Positions 14,101 to 44,793 are shown, numbered from the stretch's first letter. The stretch is 64,000 nt of DNA from Leuctra nigra (GCA_934045905.1 OW203764.1:28198954-28262953); one strand, 5' to 3'. Made by a program: numbers and translations. The notes: generated from the letters alone by a model not told the origin.

Positions 14101-17100
14101 CACTGTCAGTTTATCCAACCATGGAAAAACCATTACCTCAAACACTGCATCCAAATCCCGACTACTCCAATCAAACCTTTCAAACCGATCAAAGAACTGT
14201 GCAATTGATTCAAGACACAATGTTCGAACCGATCTCAAAACTGGCAAATATCCAGGATGAACGGAATCTCTTTGTCTCAACATTCCAGTCACGTTTGCAC
14301 CTACGCACAACAAAATGCGCAACAAATAAGGCAACAATTGTTTTCCCATCAAGCCCCCAAACTGAGTAAGAATCACTCCTAGCAGATTCATTGAACTCTG
14401 AAGTCTTTTGGGAGGAATCACATTTTCTAGATCAATGTTGTTTATAATGGAATTCACCATATCAACAACATCACCCTTGATGTGCTTAGTGAAGATTTTA
14501 AATGCCATTTCAACAAACACCATCAGCTCCTCTTCGTGGCAACCAGCTAGGAATCGTAGTACGATCGACCGCCTGATTTGACCCGCAGCAGCACCACCAC
14601 GTTGTGATCCTGCTTTGGTCAACATCTTGCTGTGAACGATGCGCATAATGATGGGCATGAGCTCTTCTCGGTGGTTTGCTTGAATTAGCTCACTCTCTTT
14701 GTCTACACGGAACTTTGTCAGCTCAGCTTTGAATGTCCGGTCGTCCATCAAGCCATACAAATGCTCGCGATATGGCAGCATGTATTTGTGTTTGTATGTC
14801 ATAAGGCAATCGAGAGCTAGTTTTTGAATTTCAGGGTTCTTATTAGATAAGAAATCATGGTATATTTTATTTAGCTCCGGTTCCTTAAACACAGACTTTG
14901 GGTCTTTGAATTTGGAGAAAATGGCCAAGTGTGCCGCCAATGATTTGCCTGTTCTCGAACCAAGCTTATTCCCAGTTTTAGCTGGTTTTTGCAGCAGCTT
15001 CTCTTTGATTGCATCAATTTCTGTCTCCTCCGCTGTTTTTGACTCGTCCATTGCCCCAGATTCATCCATTTCGTTCCCAGTGGCCTCCATATCACCTTTT
15101 TTCACATTCCAAGAATTGGCAACACCTGCATTGGACTTAAAGTATTCTTGCTCTAAAAATGACAGGAAGAGAGGTGAAATATCTTTAGTCCTCGTGGCGC
15201 ACACATCTGCAAAATGCGACATCGATTTCCACAGCAAAATGCGGTAATTTATGAAGTCTGGTTTGTCAGTAATGCTAAATGTAGATATTTGTAAATCAGT
15301 CATAAAATAACAACTAGAATTGAAGTTAGCTGGAATAGAATTCTCGGTCTTGTCAGCATTTACTTTGTCGGCAACAAAATGCAACTGTTCCCCAAAAACT
15401 TCCCAAAATTCGTGCCTGGCCATCCCATGAGCATGAGTGGCAATCAGCAGACTAACTGGCTCCCAGAGAAGCTGGAAGTTGATGTAGAGAACACCCAACA
15501 AGTACCGCAAGGGAAGAGTCTTGTAGTGAGGATTTTGAGCAAGAGCTAGTTGTGTAGAATCAAAGTCAAGATTTTGCAAGTGTTTCAGTTTATCCCTGTA
15601 TTCATGGATTGTGTCGGGAACTAGCTCAGCTGCTAGACAAAGACTGAACAGAGGCCAGTGTATCACACTGCCTCTAAGAGAATCCTTTGGTTCACGTTCA
15701 AACACGGAGAAAATATGAGATGTCAACAAACGCACTTCATGATACGGGGATGACAAATTTCTTCCAAGATGGTCATACAAATTCTTCAGAGTATCGAGGG
15801 ATTTGTCTTCACTCATTTCATCCAGCCTCGATGATGTCAAAAATATGTCCATGGCCCGAAGAGCACACACATTTGAAGATCCGGTGGAGAAAGGAATAAG
15901 TGTGTCCATGATTAGGTCAAAGTTACACACATCTTGTAGTGACACCTCGTGTTGTTTGATCACGTGAATCACAACTTCCAGACTTATAACAAGCAGGAAT
16001 AGCATCTTGTCAGAGTTTAGACTTTCCTCTTCAATTCCATCGGCAGGAGTAGTATGTTTTAATTCATTGCACAGCATGTTGATTACATTTTTTAACTGCA
16101 CAAGAGATGCATCTATGTCAATGGCCTGCACATGTGGAATGAGTAGTAAAGAGCATAGTACATCCTCTTCATTTCTCATCAAATCTTGTATGCTTGTAGC
16201 AGATATTTTCTTGAGAAGTGCAGTACCTATGCTCGAAGTTGGGAAAGCCAGAGGATATTGCTGCCAGTTTGCAAGATCCATACCTGTTTTACATGGCAGT
16301 GCCTTGTGAAGAACAAGTTTGCACAGAACATGAAGAATATCATTTGCTAGTCCTTCTGATGATTTCTTGTCACAATGTGAGAGCAGATGAGGTAACACTG
16401 ATGCTTCAAACCCGGAGTAATCAAATACTGTGATGACAAATTCCAAAACAATAGCGGGATATGGAATTGCTAACACTTTCAACAGAATCCCATTGGCATG
16501 CTCCTGCGGAAGATGAGCGTTAGATGAAAGCAGCAATGCAGCTCCTATTTCAGCTGTCAGTGATGCCACCGATTCCGTCAGAGTTGGTATCTTCATAAGC
16601 TCAATGAGTTGGCGTATCACAGGCACTGGTTCAGACAGAAGAAGTGAATCTTTGTACTTCACACACTGATGGAGAAGTTTCAATACTAAACATATATTTT
16701 CTGCATTTTGCTCGGTCTCCTCCTGCTTCCACAGTGACACAAACTGTGTTAACGTACCAAGAGTTGAGGACCACAGCAACCCACACTTTTGTGGTCGTAT
16801 GCCAGAATGAATAGATTGGAACAGATTTGTCAAAACATTGAACAAAATGTCTTGTGGCAAGGATTTGTCAGCTAAGCAGGTGAGGTAAAGAGGTAAGAGA
16901 ACTTCAGCACAGCTATGGAATTGTCCCGACACACCTCGCATTACCTCAAAGAGAAGCCTTCCGCAGCCTACTATCCCAGCCGGTCTAGATTGAAGAGTGC
17001 TCAGGACCAAAGCAAGAAACGACTTCTTATCTTTCACTTTTCGAGCAACGAAGGCAAAGCTCTCTGCAGCAAAGTTATTGATGTAGCTTGGTCTATTATC

Positions 17101-18901
17101 AGCTAGCAGGGGCAAGAGGCTGTCAAACACAATGTCTACATCCTTTACCAGGCATCTCCACAAAAACTTGAACAAGTAAGCTAAACACGTAAATGTCCAT
17201 TCCAGCTGTTCAGCATTCTTTGTGTTCAACAGGTCAATCAACAATTTCAGTAGTTCTGGGTAGAATGGATAGAACTCTTGTCGCAAATCTCGAGCTAGTG
17301 CAACCACCAATCTAAAAGAAACAATAGAGCACATGTTTAAATTTAAGTTTATGTTTTAATGAAATTGCATAAATGGGTAAAATGCAAGAAAGTAGGTAGT
17401 TTAAAAAGTAAAAACACACAGGAAAAAAATCTTAAAAATGTATTAAAAAATAGGTCTCCTATTATAAAATAACTAGGAAACTGGGTCAGAGAGGGCCACC
17501 TGGCACACTGTCTCCCCTTCCTAGAAGATGATCATGGATACTTACTCTAGAGTTGGTTGCAATGAAAGAGTGTTATTCACATGAATATTCTTGGAGAGTA
17601 CAATGATTACATCTTCTTTCTTGTTCAAAAGCTGCGGTAAAGTTTCAACAAAGGGCAGCTCTTTCCGGATGGCGTCAAAACTCTCAGTGAGGTTGAGAAG
17701 AGTCCACTTTTCAATACATTGGTGGAAAAAAGTTGATGTTTCTTCTGAATTGTCTTCATATTTGTGACCAACACGATGAAAGATATCAACATCGATACTT
17801 GCTATGCGTTCAGCAAAAGGAAGGAACTGAAATACAATGCAGAATTGAAGTAAATTAGGAATCTACATTTAAATCGCCACCTCTTGATTGGAGAGGAGAA
17901 AACATATCTTCTTCTTCTAACTTGACGGGAGTGTCAAGTGTTTTCTCCCCCAGCTGTGCTGGTACCTAGGTACTACTGTGTCTGTCGACTCCTGAACTTT
18001 ATGGCAAATAATATTAGAATAATTAGCCCAGATCAGACTACCTAGTATTGATTATTTCCTTGTCTGTTGTTAAAGAAGAAGCCGCTAGTTAGCATGTAGG
18101 ATACATAGTACATTTGAAATGCCGCAGTTTGGGACACCTAGATGATTGCGAAACTACTACCCAGTGGTGAAATGCTGAGGCTGCATACCTCAGTGACCAC
18201 TGCTTTCAGTTTGTGCAGTCACCTAATCAATTCATTCATCCTGGTGCAGACACTATCTCCTACCTAGATAGACTATGCAACCACACCACTCACCAGAAAA
18301 GACGAGATAAATGTCTTGTACCTTCCATACCAGTTTACGAAAACACCTGGGGCCAGATTCACAAAAAGTATTATCCTAATACGTACTATCTTTGGTATTA
18401 TCTTTCATTTGTCATGGTGTTTTTGGTATTAAATCTTAAGATAATACGTATTAGCAGATAATACCTTTCGTGAATCCAGCCCCTGAGACACAATTTTATA
18501 ATTTTAATCTCAATCCGGTGGCCGGCCGGAATCCGGTTCGATGCATGTTAATATACGAACGTGGTTCGGATTCTGGCCGAATCGGGACTTTCAATGCGCC
18601 ATTGGGTTCAGCCGAAAACAGTAGGTATTGAAAAGTGTAGGTAGTAGGTACTAGAGGTGTAGGTGAGGTAGGTACCTACCTACCTAGGTCTAGACTACTC
18701 ATAATTACCCATTTGTGTGAAAGTCGTACATTAATGTTGCCACTCACCAGGGGATAGTTAAAGCAGAAAGTTCGATAAGTAGGTAGGTCCTAGGTAGGTC
18801 TACCTAGTAGGTAGGTACCTAGGTAACCTTAAATATTATATGGGTAGTAGCCATACCTTGAATGTGTTGTCCCCCTTATGCCTAGTAGGTTTGTTCTTCA
18901 T
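2140..18901 (-). CDS. UTP20: Small subunit processome component UTP20 (DRIM), complete, 11 coding exons
   Basis: UTP20 is a giant HEAT-repeat scaffold of the nucleolar SSU processome, needed for pre-18S rRNA processing. Exons on the minus strand: 18901-18857, 17826-17546, 17311-14039, 13724-11621, 11262-10144, 9994-9845, 8946-8764, 8046-7731, 7324-7092, 6111-5908, 2547-2140. All junctions are GT/AG and phases agree: 8316 nt, 2771 aa, close to human (about 2785). The tiny first exon gives MKNKPTRHKGDNTFK and joins FLPFAERIASIDVDIFHRV, the family start. Exon 3 (residues about 109-1199) carries the DRIM region, with an acidic linker around residues 850-880. Exon 4 has a second acidic stretch (MEIDE...IELDP...EPDEP). 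Exon 6 holds DYPLGNKLDRHL; the last exon ends in a lysine/arginine-rich tail (KRKIEKQLKKKDAKKRRIDL), probably a nucleolar signal. Intron 10 is 3.4 kb and full of mobile DNA. No broken frame was seen. Confidence 0.97.
2703..3474. mobile_element. hAT-like non-autonomous element with perfect 8-bp TSD
   Basis: The ends are CAGGGACCCGAACC and its inverse GGTTCGGGTCCCTG. They are flanked by the identical 8-bp duplication GGGATAAG (2695-2702 and 3475-3482). Subterminal regions are runs of AGAACCGGAACC-type words; the middle is AT-rich. There is no transposase frame. An 8-bp TSD with CAGGG ends is typical of hAT elements. It lies in UTP20 intron 10. Confidence 0.92.
3879..5495 (-). mobile_element. 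5'-truncated non-LTR retrotransposon (CR1/Jockey-like RT) in UTP20 intron 10
   Basis: The minus-strand frame at 5328-4168 encodes the C-terminal half of a reverse transcriptase: LLDFTKAFDSINHELL (motif A), GVPQGSSIAPLLF (motif B), FADDTQLL (catalytic FADD), then the thumb and a C-terminal region with LNYCDIVYG. A disturbed reading continues to about 5490 (RGTTSILLDVTDEAI), so the 5' part including the endonuclease is lost and a frameshift is present. The ORF ends at 4168 and the element ends near 3879 in an (ATT)n run on its own strand, as is common for non-LTR 3' tails. A relic, not expected to be active. Confidence 0.88.
5585..5866 (-). mobile_element. tRNA-derived SINE with 12-bp TSD
   Basis: Read on the minus strand it begins GGAACAGGTTGGCTGAGTGG (A box TGGCTGAGTGG), has a canonical B box GGTTCGATTCC, continues through a unique body and ends in oligo(A). 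It is flanked by the identical duplication GTGAACAGACAT (5573-5584 and 5867-5878), the mark of LINE-driven retrotransposition. A second long copy is at 59166-59447; shorter pieces are at 8413-8487 and 30466-30520. It lies 29 bp from the exon 10 splice donor of UTP20. Confidence 0.93.
6112..7091. other. UTP20 intron 9, no recognisable feature
   Basis: About 1 kb of AT-rich intron between exons 9 and 10. No coding segment, terminal repeat or known element was recognised. Confidence 0.5.
8413..8487 (-). mobile_element. Fragment of the tRNA-derived SINE
   Basis: The stretch with CCAGCATTTGCCT, ACTGAGGGAAA and GGAATCGAACCC matches the body and B-box region of the SINE at 5585-5866, with several changes. 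Its tRNA head is cut where the MITE at 8487-8623 begins, which suggests that the MITE landed in it. UTP20 intron 7. Confidence 0.75.
8487..8623. mobile_element. Palindromic MITE (family of 1933-2071)
   Basis: The left end CTGGGGTGGGATTACATAAA and the right end TTTATGTGATCGCACCCCAG are inverted repeats. The interior also shares GACAAGCTTCTCATCTCA with 1933-2071. Length is about 137 bp with no coding capacity. Confidence 0.75.
8947..9844. other. UTP20 intron 6, no recognisable feature
   Basis: Intron of about 0.9 kb. No exon, element ends or RNA gene were recognised. Confidence 0.45.
18350..18485. mobile_element. MITE with GGGGCCAGATTCAC ends in UTP20 intron 1
   Basis: The left end GGGGCCAGATTCACAAAAAG and the right end CTTTCGTGAATCCAGCCCC are inverted repeats. 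Inner segments (AGTATTATCCTAATACGT and ACGTATTAGCAGATAATAC) also pair. It is a compact palindromic element of about 135 bp with no coding capacity. The target duplication was not resolved. Confidence 0.75.
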
Positions 18902-19477
18902 ATTAACCCCAAGTTATATCGCGAGCTAGGTAGTATTCGTAGTTTTCATAACACCGAAACAATAATATGTACTTAGTTTTATCAAAAACTTGTCCAACAG
19001 GAGCAACACGTGCAAATTCCACAGACACAGCCAGCCACAAGTGAAGTGAGTGAAGTGACAATTCATTCACAGCCTTCTTGCTGAATCTCCGATCGGTTTT
19101 TCCCGCTTCAATTTGAAAGTTAAAATAGTGGCGCCGGCGGTCGCGGACTGCAGCAAGCCGTTGGTTGTCAGTCATCAAAGAAAATAGCTTGTGTCTTGCT
19201 TGTTTCTTCCAAGGAACAAAATGTGCGCTTTTATTATTTTTAGTATATATTGCAAAAATACATTTTCATTACATACATTTTCCTATTGTAGGTTTGTCCG
19301 ATAGAGATTCATTTTAGTAGGAGTAGGTATAGCCTATTTTGAGGTTAAGGCTAGGCCGAGCTTTATTTTATTTACCATAGGTAGTAGGTACTAGGTAGGT
19401 AGGTACCTAGGTAGATTGTTGTTGATTTATGGATAATTTTATTTTATTTTGAGGGAGTTTTATCGTGCAAGTAAGAA
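18902..19477. promoter_or_regulatory. Head-to-head UTP20/POLQ intergenic region (likely bidirectional promoter)
   Basis: Only 576 bp separate the UTP20 ATG (18901, minus) from the POLQ ATG (19478, plus), so both promoters and 5' UTRs must lie here unless an upstream non-coding exon exists. A GC-richer patch near 19080-19160 (GGCGCCGGCGGTCGCGG) is the best candidate for the shared core. Clusters of TAGGTAGGTACCTA words flank it (18640-18830 and 19380-19415). No TATA box was identified with confidence. Confidence 0.55.
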
Positions 19478-38348
<18,871 letters not shown>

Positions 38349-38577
38349 TAATGTGTGAAGAACCATGTGGCTTCTTCATGTGATCTTCATAAAGTGTATA
38401 TAAATTTATAATTTATTTAACTGTAGGTAGGTATATATTATGAATTATTATTATATGAAAAGAAGGAAGTACCTATTTTGTTTAATGTACATGATGATTT
38501 TGAATATTGTATTGTATTGTACCTACCAGTGTTGTTTTTACAAGGACGGATTAACACCTACATAGGTAACAAATTTC

Positions 38578-38825
38578 ATTGGCGTCCACAGGGGGGGGGG
38601 GGGAAGAGGGGCACTTGCCCCCACCCCTGGATGTCAACTTACATTTTTGGTGTTATTTTAACTTTTAAGTATATAGTTTCATTTTGTAAACAAAAAGCTC
38701 TAAAAAATTGATTTCAAAGTGTCCAAAAATCAAAAACGCCCTGCGGGGCACCCCCTTAACCCGTGAATAATTGTTATTGGCTTGCCCCCCCACCCCCCTG
38801 CAGAAATCCTGCAAACGACCATGGC
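38578..38825. repeat. G-tract repeat (related, inverted, to about 45000-45395)
   Basis: TTGGCGTCCACAG followed by a run of G, then TTGCCCCCACCCC, TAGTTTCATTTTGTAAACAA and TGCCCCCCCACCCCCCTGCA. The same words occur inverted around 45250-45395 (CAAGAACCACCCCC, CCTGTGGACGCC, TTTAGTTACAAAATGAAAC). Both look like copies of a C/G-ended interspersed element. Confidence 0.55.
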
Positions 38826-41011
38826 AACAATTGGTAATTATTAACGTTACGTTTAAAATTATGTCAGTCACAGAGCAAGTAGGTACCTACAGCCGCTTTC
38901 ACAAGGATACTTATTTTTGTCATGAACTGATGTTACTGGTCTCTGAAGGTGAAGAATGTTCATCCTGATTTGTAGAAAATGTTCAGACGTCTCACACTGT
39001 ATGTACCTGTAATAATTAATGATGGGCTTAAAATGAAAGCTATCAACAATGCTGGTCCATGTTCTTCTATGTTATTTAAAAAATAATATTTTTGATTGTT
39101 AAATACTAATGTGAAGACATTAGGTACACCCAACAAATCATGGAACGGTATTTGAACGAAACTGATTGGCTGCTTGTCAGGTTCCTTGACAATCAAACCA
39201 TGTTATTATCAATGAAATCAGAGCACACCTAACTAGAGGTAGATGACGAGTTAGCAGATATTTCATTGGACTAAGATCTGATGATATACAATCACATTTT
39301 TTTCAGCCAATCCATATCTTTGAAATACCGTTTCATCATTTGCTGCGAGTATACTTGATAATACGTAACTATATATTATGATGTTTGAAATAGTATTGTT
39401 AATATTATTATGTAGGTAACTATAATGAAACCTTGGGTTAACTTATAAACAACTATTTCTCAACAGATATTACTACTGATTAGTGATTACTGATTATGTA
39501 TAGGTAGAGAGGTATTGTAGTCGAAATGTAGGTAATGAAAATTGCATCCTAAATAGAGTAGTTTAGTTAACTGTACAAAATAACTAGGAAGAGAATGGAC
39601 AATAAATGCCATGATGTGAATTGTCTGTTGTTACCATCCTAATAATGTAGATGTCCCTACCTTCATTCCACCCTCTGATTAAATTTGCTCAATTGTGCAG
39701 GCAACGCTAACGGCATTTGTTTCATTGGTGACAGCACCAATTAGTTGCAAATTGCTGATAAAAAAAATACATTTACCTAAAAGTGCTCCCTGCATGGAAT
39801 TGCCATATTCTGCTGAACCCTTGCCTAATATCGTGATTTTCACATTAAAAAAATGATCAGAAATCGGACGAAATTGTTTTAGCCATAAGAGCGAATGTGA
39901 CCCGGTTTTAGTGAAAAATAATATTAGGTAAGTGCCTAGAGGAATCAGTAGGTAAGGGTCATATTCCTCAGTCTCCATTTAATGAGAGATCAATATGGCT
40001 TTGGCAGGCTAAAATTAACCAACCCCAAATGTCGAAACTCGAAACTAATAAAAATCGCATCCAAAAACATTGAGTATTGAACGCAGCAGCTCTCGTTGAG
40101 ACATCCTTGCTCTGAAGAATGGAAGCGCGACGAGAATAATTGAGCGAGCGAAGCGAGCGTCTCCATTTGGCTCTTTCGGACACTTTCTCTGTTTTTTGTT
40201 TCGTTTTTTTGTTTCTGTTTTTTTTCAGACGCCGCAGGTCACATTGTTTTTCCGATCTAGCTTAAATTTTGCACACATACTAATATCATTCTATCTTAGA
40301 TTGGGATTGATTTTGAGAGCTGCCTTCTGATTGGTTCAAATTTTAAAACTCCGATCGGATTGGTTATAATCCGATCCATTTGAAATTTTGTAGTGTCATT
40401 AAGTGCAGTATTAGTTCATGATTAAGTCATGGATGAATACATTAAGATCAACATGATATTAACTTTCACAAAGTTTCAGCAAAATCCTACTATAGGTTAG
40501 AACGAGAAAAAAATCTTCCGATTGGTCGAAAATCAAAATGTTCCGATGAAATTCAAATTTTGCATATACATTAAGACCACAATTTTCCCTTATTTTACAA
40601 GTTTTCAGCCCAATCAGTAGAGCATGTATTTGTACTTTTTGGCATTTTTAACTGTTTTGAAAGAGAATGTCAGAATAGATTATATCCAAACAGGATTTTC
40701 AGTGCAGCTTCGATCCGATTTTATTTATGAACCAAAGTGTATAGATGGCTATTCTCGATTTCATTTAAATCCGGTACTTTTATGTTGATTGAGTGGATTG
40801 AATTTAAAATTTTGTACTGAAATATGTTCTGAAATGTACGAAATTCTGAATGGAGATGTTGCGCGTTTCGGTGCTCGCTCATCAGCGCGTTACACAGAGC
40901 GTTTTTCTAGTATTTTTCAAAGAGATTTTAAATAATGGTGAAACAATAATAGGTAGGTATTCAATCTTGGATTTTATATTGTTCAGCGTGTTATTATTGT
41001 TTGTTTGGACT

Positions 41012-41559
41012 CAGGGCCGGCCCGTGGGTAGGGAGGGCGACGCGGGCCCACGCCCAGGGCGCCGAGATTTAGGGGGCGCCAAATTGTCAAATGATAGATA
41101 TTAGATAGAATGATAATATGATAGTATGATAGAATGATGATTTTTTTTTGCAAATATAATACAAACATTTATTTCCTTTAAAACTGATCTTAAAACTGAA
41201 CTGATCATTGTTCGTTTCCTGACATTGGCAACAAAGCACAACGCACATTTTAACGCACATTTTTTAAAAAAATGTGCTATTAACTCCCAAAATGTACTAA
41301 AATACTAGGGAACTAGGGATAAGTGCATGAAATGCACTTAATACTCTAAATTCTCTAAAATACTCTAAAATGCATGAAAATACATCAATTCGAACTGAAA
41401 AATAAAAAAAAAACCGGGCTGCCGCCCCGGACCCCCATGTGAGGGGGACCCTCCCCACTTTGTATACAGGCGATATAGTATCCCGTAAAAGAGGGAAGGG
41501 GGGTGGGGGGCGCCAAAAAAATCTTGCCCAGGGCGCCGAAAAGTCACGGGCCGGCCCTG
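41012..41559. mobile_element. hAT-like element with CAGGGCCGGCCCGTG ends
   Basis: The ends CAGGGCCGGCCCGTG and CACGGGCCGGCCCTG are perfect inverted repeats. Flanks TTTGGACT (left) and ATTGGACT (right, after four extra bases AATT) are probably the 8-bp duplication, slightly changed. Subterminal GGGCGCC words occur on both sides. No coding capacity. Confidence 0.8.
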
Positions 41560-42884
41560 AATTATTGGACTTATCATACTCCTTATCAATTTTGTCAGGA
41601 ATAGGTCTCCAGTCCTCGTCATTGATACATACATGTATATTCCAGGTTTAGTTGAAAACCTCGGCAATATTTTACAAAGAGTATATAGCATCTCATCTGT
41701 CTTACAGAGCTCATCTTGCAGAGGACCCCGTTGAAGTCACAATCAGTTCTGACTTATACTTGAAATACATCTCTATGGTATTACACTATGCAATTCAAGT
41801 TGGGCAATTCAAATCTGCCGATTAGAATTGCCCAATTTGTGTAGTAGTGTGATCACTGATATATAACACGTGGATTGCTTTTATCAATGCTATGCGAGTG
41901 AAGTCAACATTTTCTATGTCGCCGCCGTAATAACTTTGTGGATTTGTAACAAATTATAACTAATGTAACTAAAACGTGTTAATTAACTAGTAAACTAATG
42001 ACTAATGTAATGATTAAGTTGATTTAAAGTGATTTAAGAAATTATTTAGATCGTGTAAAAGGCTGTTATAAATTGATGGCCTTGAAAAGGAACATTTTAG
42101 GAACATTTTTCTAATGTATTTTCGACTTCACTGGACTAATGCTGAAGGGATTCAATGCGCAATCCACGCAACGAAGTGGAAGTACATGGAGATCAGTGAG
42201 TGTGATAGACAAGAAAAATCCAAATCTTGACAATTCTTGATTTAGAACCGGTTCTATTTTCCCAACTGGATTATGGTCAAACTGGGTTAATTCTTATCAT
42301 TACTAAAGTATAATAATTTAGTAAATACTGTGCACTATATTTTGCATTATAACTATTCTTGATTTGGGTAATTGACTAAATTGTCATTATTTTATTTCAA
42401 ATTCTGGCTCCAATATTTTTGAGCTGGAAAAGTCCATTTGAAGCTTTTTACCATATTCTCCATTTCAGTCAATTGAATTGCATTTTTACATTTCGATCAC
42501 ATTATTTAACAGCTCCATTTGTTAAAGGTGCATGAATACTTGATAACATTACGTTACCTCACATCATCAAGCAATCATCAAGAAGTAATAAGTATTTGAA
42601 ACACATGAGTAAATAAAAATGTGAATTTGTTTCACGATCTAGGTAAAATGAGTGTAGCAATATATTGAAATCTATTATTGAAATGTATGAAAACATAAAG
42701 TCTTTGTTGTTAGCAACCGATAAAGAGAATTGCACTGTTGAAGGAAACGCATCGTTCATCGACGTAGTCCGGAAGATTCAGTAAATTGGAGGAACTCTGA
42801 CACTCAAAATGTTTAAGAAACTGATCCGCAAGATCTGGCCCAAGTCCAACAACGTGATTCATGTGAGAGGTATTCACGACGAGA

Positions 42885-43950
42885 AGCCCGGCTTCTGGCG
42901 ATGTTCCGACACAAGGACGTGTCCGCTAGCGCGCTGCCGTTGTTCTACGTGATGAAGATGTTGGGACTCTCCAGCATGACGGCGACCAACACTTCTGACG
43001 AGAAGCCCGGCTTCCTGGCGATGTTCCGACACAAGGACGTGTCCGCCAGCGCGCTGCCGTTGTTCTACGTGATGAAGCTGTTGGGACTCTTCAGCATGAC
43101 GGCGACCAACACTTCTGACGAGAAGCCCGGCTTCCTGGCGATGTTCCGACACAAGGACGTGTCCGCTAGCGCGCTTCCGTTGTTCTACGTGATGAAGATG
43201 TTGGGACTCTCCAGCATGACGGCGACCAACACTTCTGACGAGAAGCCCGGCTTCCTGGTGATGTTCCGACACAATGACGTGTCCGCCAGCGCGCTGCCGT
43301 TGTTCTACGTGATGAAGATGTTGGGACTCTCCAACGTGACGGCGACCAACACTTCTGACGAGAAGCCCGGCTTCCTGGCGATGTTCCGACACAAGGACGT
43401 GTCCGCCAGCGCGCTGCTTGTTCTACGTGATGAAGATGTTGGGACTCTCCAACAAGACGGCGAACAACACTTCTGACGAGCAGCCCGGCTTCCTGGCGAT
43501 GTTCCGACACAAGAACGTGTCCGCCAGCGCGCTGCCGTTGTTCTACGTGATGAAGATGTTGGGACTCTCCAGCATGACGGCGACCAACACTTCTGACGAG
43601 AAGCCCGGCTTCCTGGCGATGTTCCGACACAAGGACGTGTCCGCTAGCGCGCTTCCGTTGTTCTACGTGATGAAGATGTTGGGACTCTCCAGCATGACGG
43701 CGACCAACACTTCTGACGAGCAGCCCGGCTTCCTGGCGATGTTCCGACACAAGAACGTGTCCGCCAGCGCGCTGCCGTTGTTCTACGTGATGAAGATGTT
43801 GGGACTCTCCAGCATGACGGCGACCAACACTTCTGACGAGAAGCCCGGCTTCCTGGCGATGTTCCGACACAAGAACGTGTCCGCCAGCGCGCTGCCGTTG
43901 TTCTACGTGATGAAGATGTTGGGACTCTTCAGCATGACGGCGACCAACAC
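42885..43950 (+). repeat. Nine tandem 120-bp units encoding the Gr N-terminal/TM1 segment
   Basis: Units start at ATGTTCCGACACAA at 42901, 43021, 43141, 43261, 43381, 43499, 43619, 43739 and 43859. The spacing is 120 bp, except 118 bp after the fifth. Each unit encodes 40 aa: MFRHKDVSASALPLFYVMKM, LGLSSMTATNTSDEKPGFLA. Units differ by a few bases (K/N after FRHK, SS/FS/SN before MTATN, EK/EQ before PGF), with units 6 and 8 alike, hinting at a higher-order duplication. GC-rich against AT-rich surroundings. Because 120 is a multiple of 3, the units also leave open frames on the minus strand; those are by-products. Confidence 0.95.
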
Positions 43951-44793
43951 CGGCAGACGTGTCCAGTTCCAGGTGTCTCGTGTCGGAGCCGTCTACAGCG
44001 CGGCTATCGCAATTCTGGCTCTCATATTTGGAATATATTCTTGGAGGTCAATTTTGATGGATGACTATTATGACGACGACTTTATGTGGTTGGCTGATTC
44101 AGTTTCATTTTACAATCGCTCATGTGTTTTCTTTGGCACGTGGTGGAATATATTTGTAGTCGTTGCCATCATTCTGACAGGACTTCGTCAAGGTCAGATC
44201 ATCTCCTTCTTCGAACTTCTGCATGGAGTTGATTTGTTGCTGCAAAGTTTGGGCATACAAATACCGCACAGAATGAACCACGGAATACTCTTCATTGCCA
44301 TTGCTCTAGTCGCCGGTACAATGTGTGCAATGTTGATCATTGCTCCCGAGGGTGTTCTTCGTGTTATTGTCCTGGAATATCGGGGTTTATTAATATATGC
44401 AGTGAATGTTTTGCTTTTCGTCGCAACTTGCATCTACGTCTGTTGCTTCCTCGCTGGATGTCTTGCTATTCATCAACGAATGCGCCTCGTCAATGAGCAC
44501 CTCTTGTCCCTAGTTCAAGGTCACATCGACATTGTTCAGTTGCGGATTGTGGCTTCAATCCACGGTGGTTTGTGCGAGGCATCTGACAAATTCACAGCGA
44601 TAATCTCCCTGCCAATCATTTTGATCATTGTCGACTATTTCATCGTTATTTCAATATGTGCAGCCATCTTATGATCGAAAATTATTATAATAAATTGGAC
44701 CCGACATGGATAATTGATTCAGGACTTTACGTTCTTTTTTTCTCCTCTTTGATTGTCTTCATGTGCACTGCCTGTCAAGCAGCGATGGAAGAG

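Larger units (their letters stand above)
38349..42808. other. Gene-poor spacer between POLQ and the gustatory receptor locus
   Basis: About 4.5 kb. Recognisable pieces are a G-tract element (38578-38825), a region of repeated AAATTTTGCATA-type words with GAGCGAGCGAAGCGAGCG (about 39960-40980, related to 53640-54480) and a hAT-like element (41012-41559). No exon was recognised. Confidence 0.5.

Noticed and set aside
18903..19178. 91-codon minus-strand frame upstream of UTP20 that could be its first exon
   Set aside because: It has no donor that would join in frame to exon 2. The short exon at 18857-18901 gives the expected family start MKNKPTRHK.
42874..43870. Long open frames on the minus strand across the Gr array (172 and 234 codons)
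   Set aside because: They arise because the unit is 120 bp, a multiple of three, so one open minus-strand unit stays open through the whole array. They have no family resemblance.
42885..43950. CRISPR-like or satellite array
   Set aside because: Units are coding, 120 bp, without spacers, and match the downstream receptor frame.
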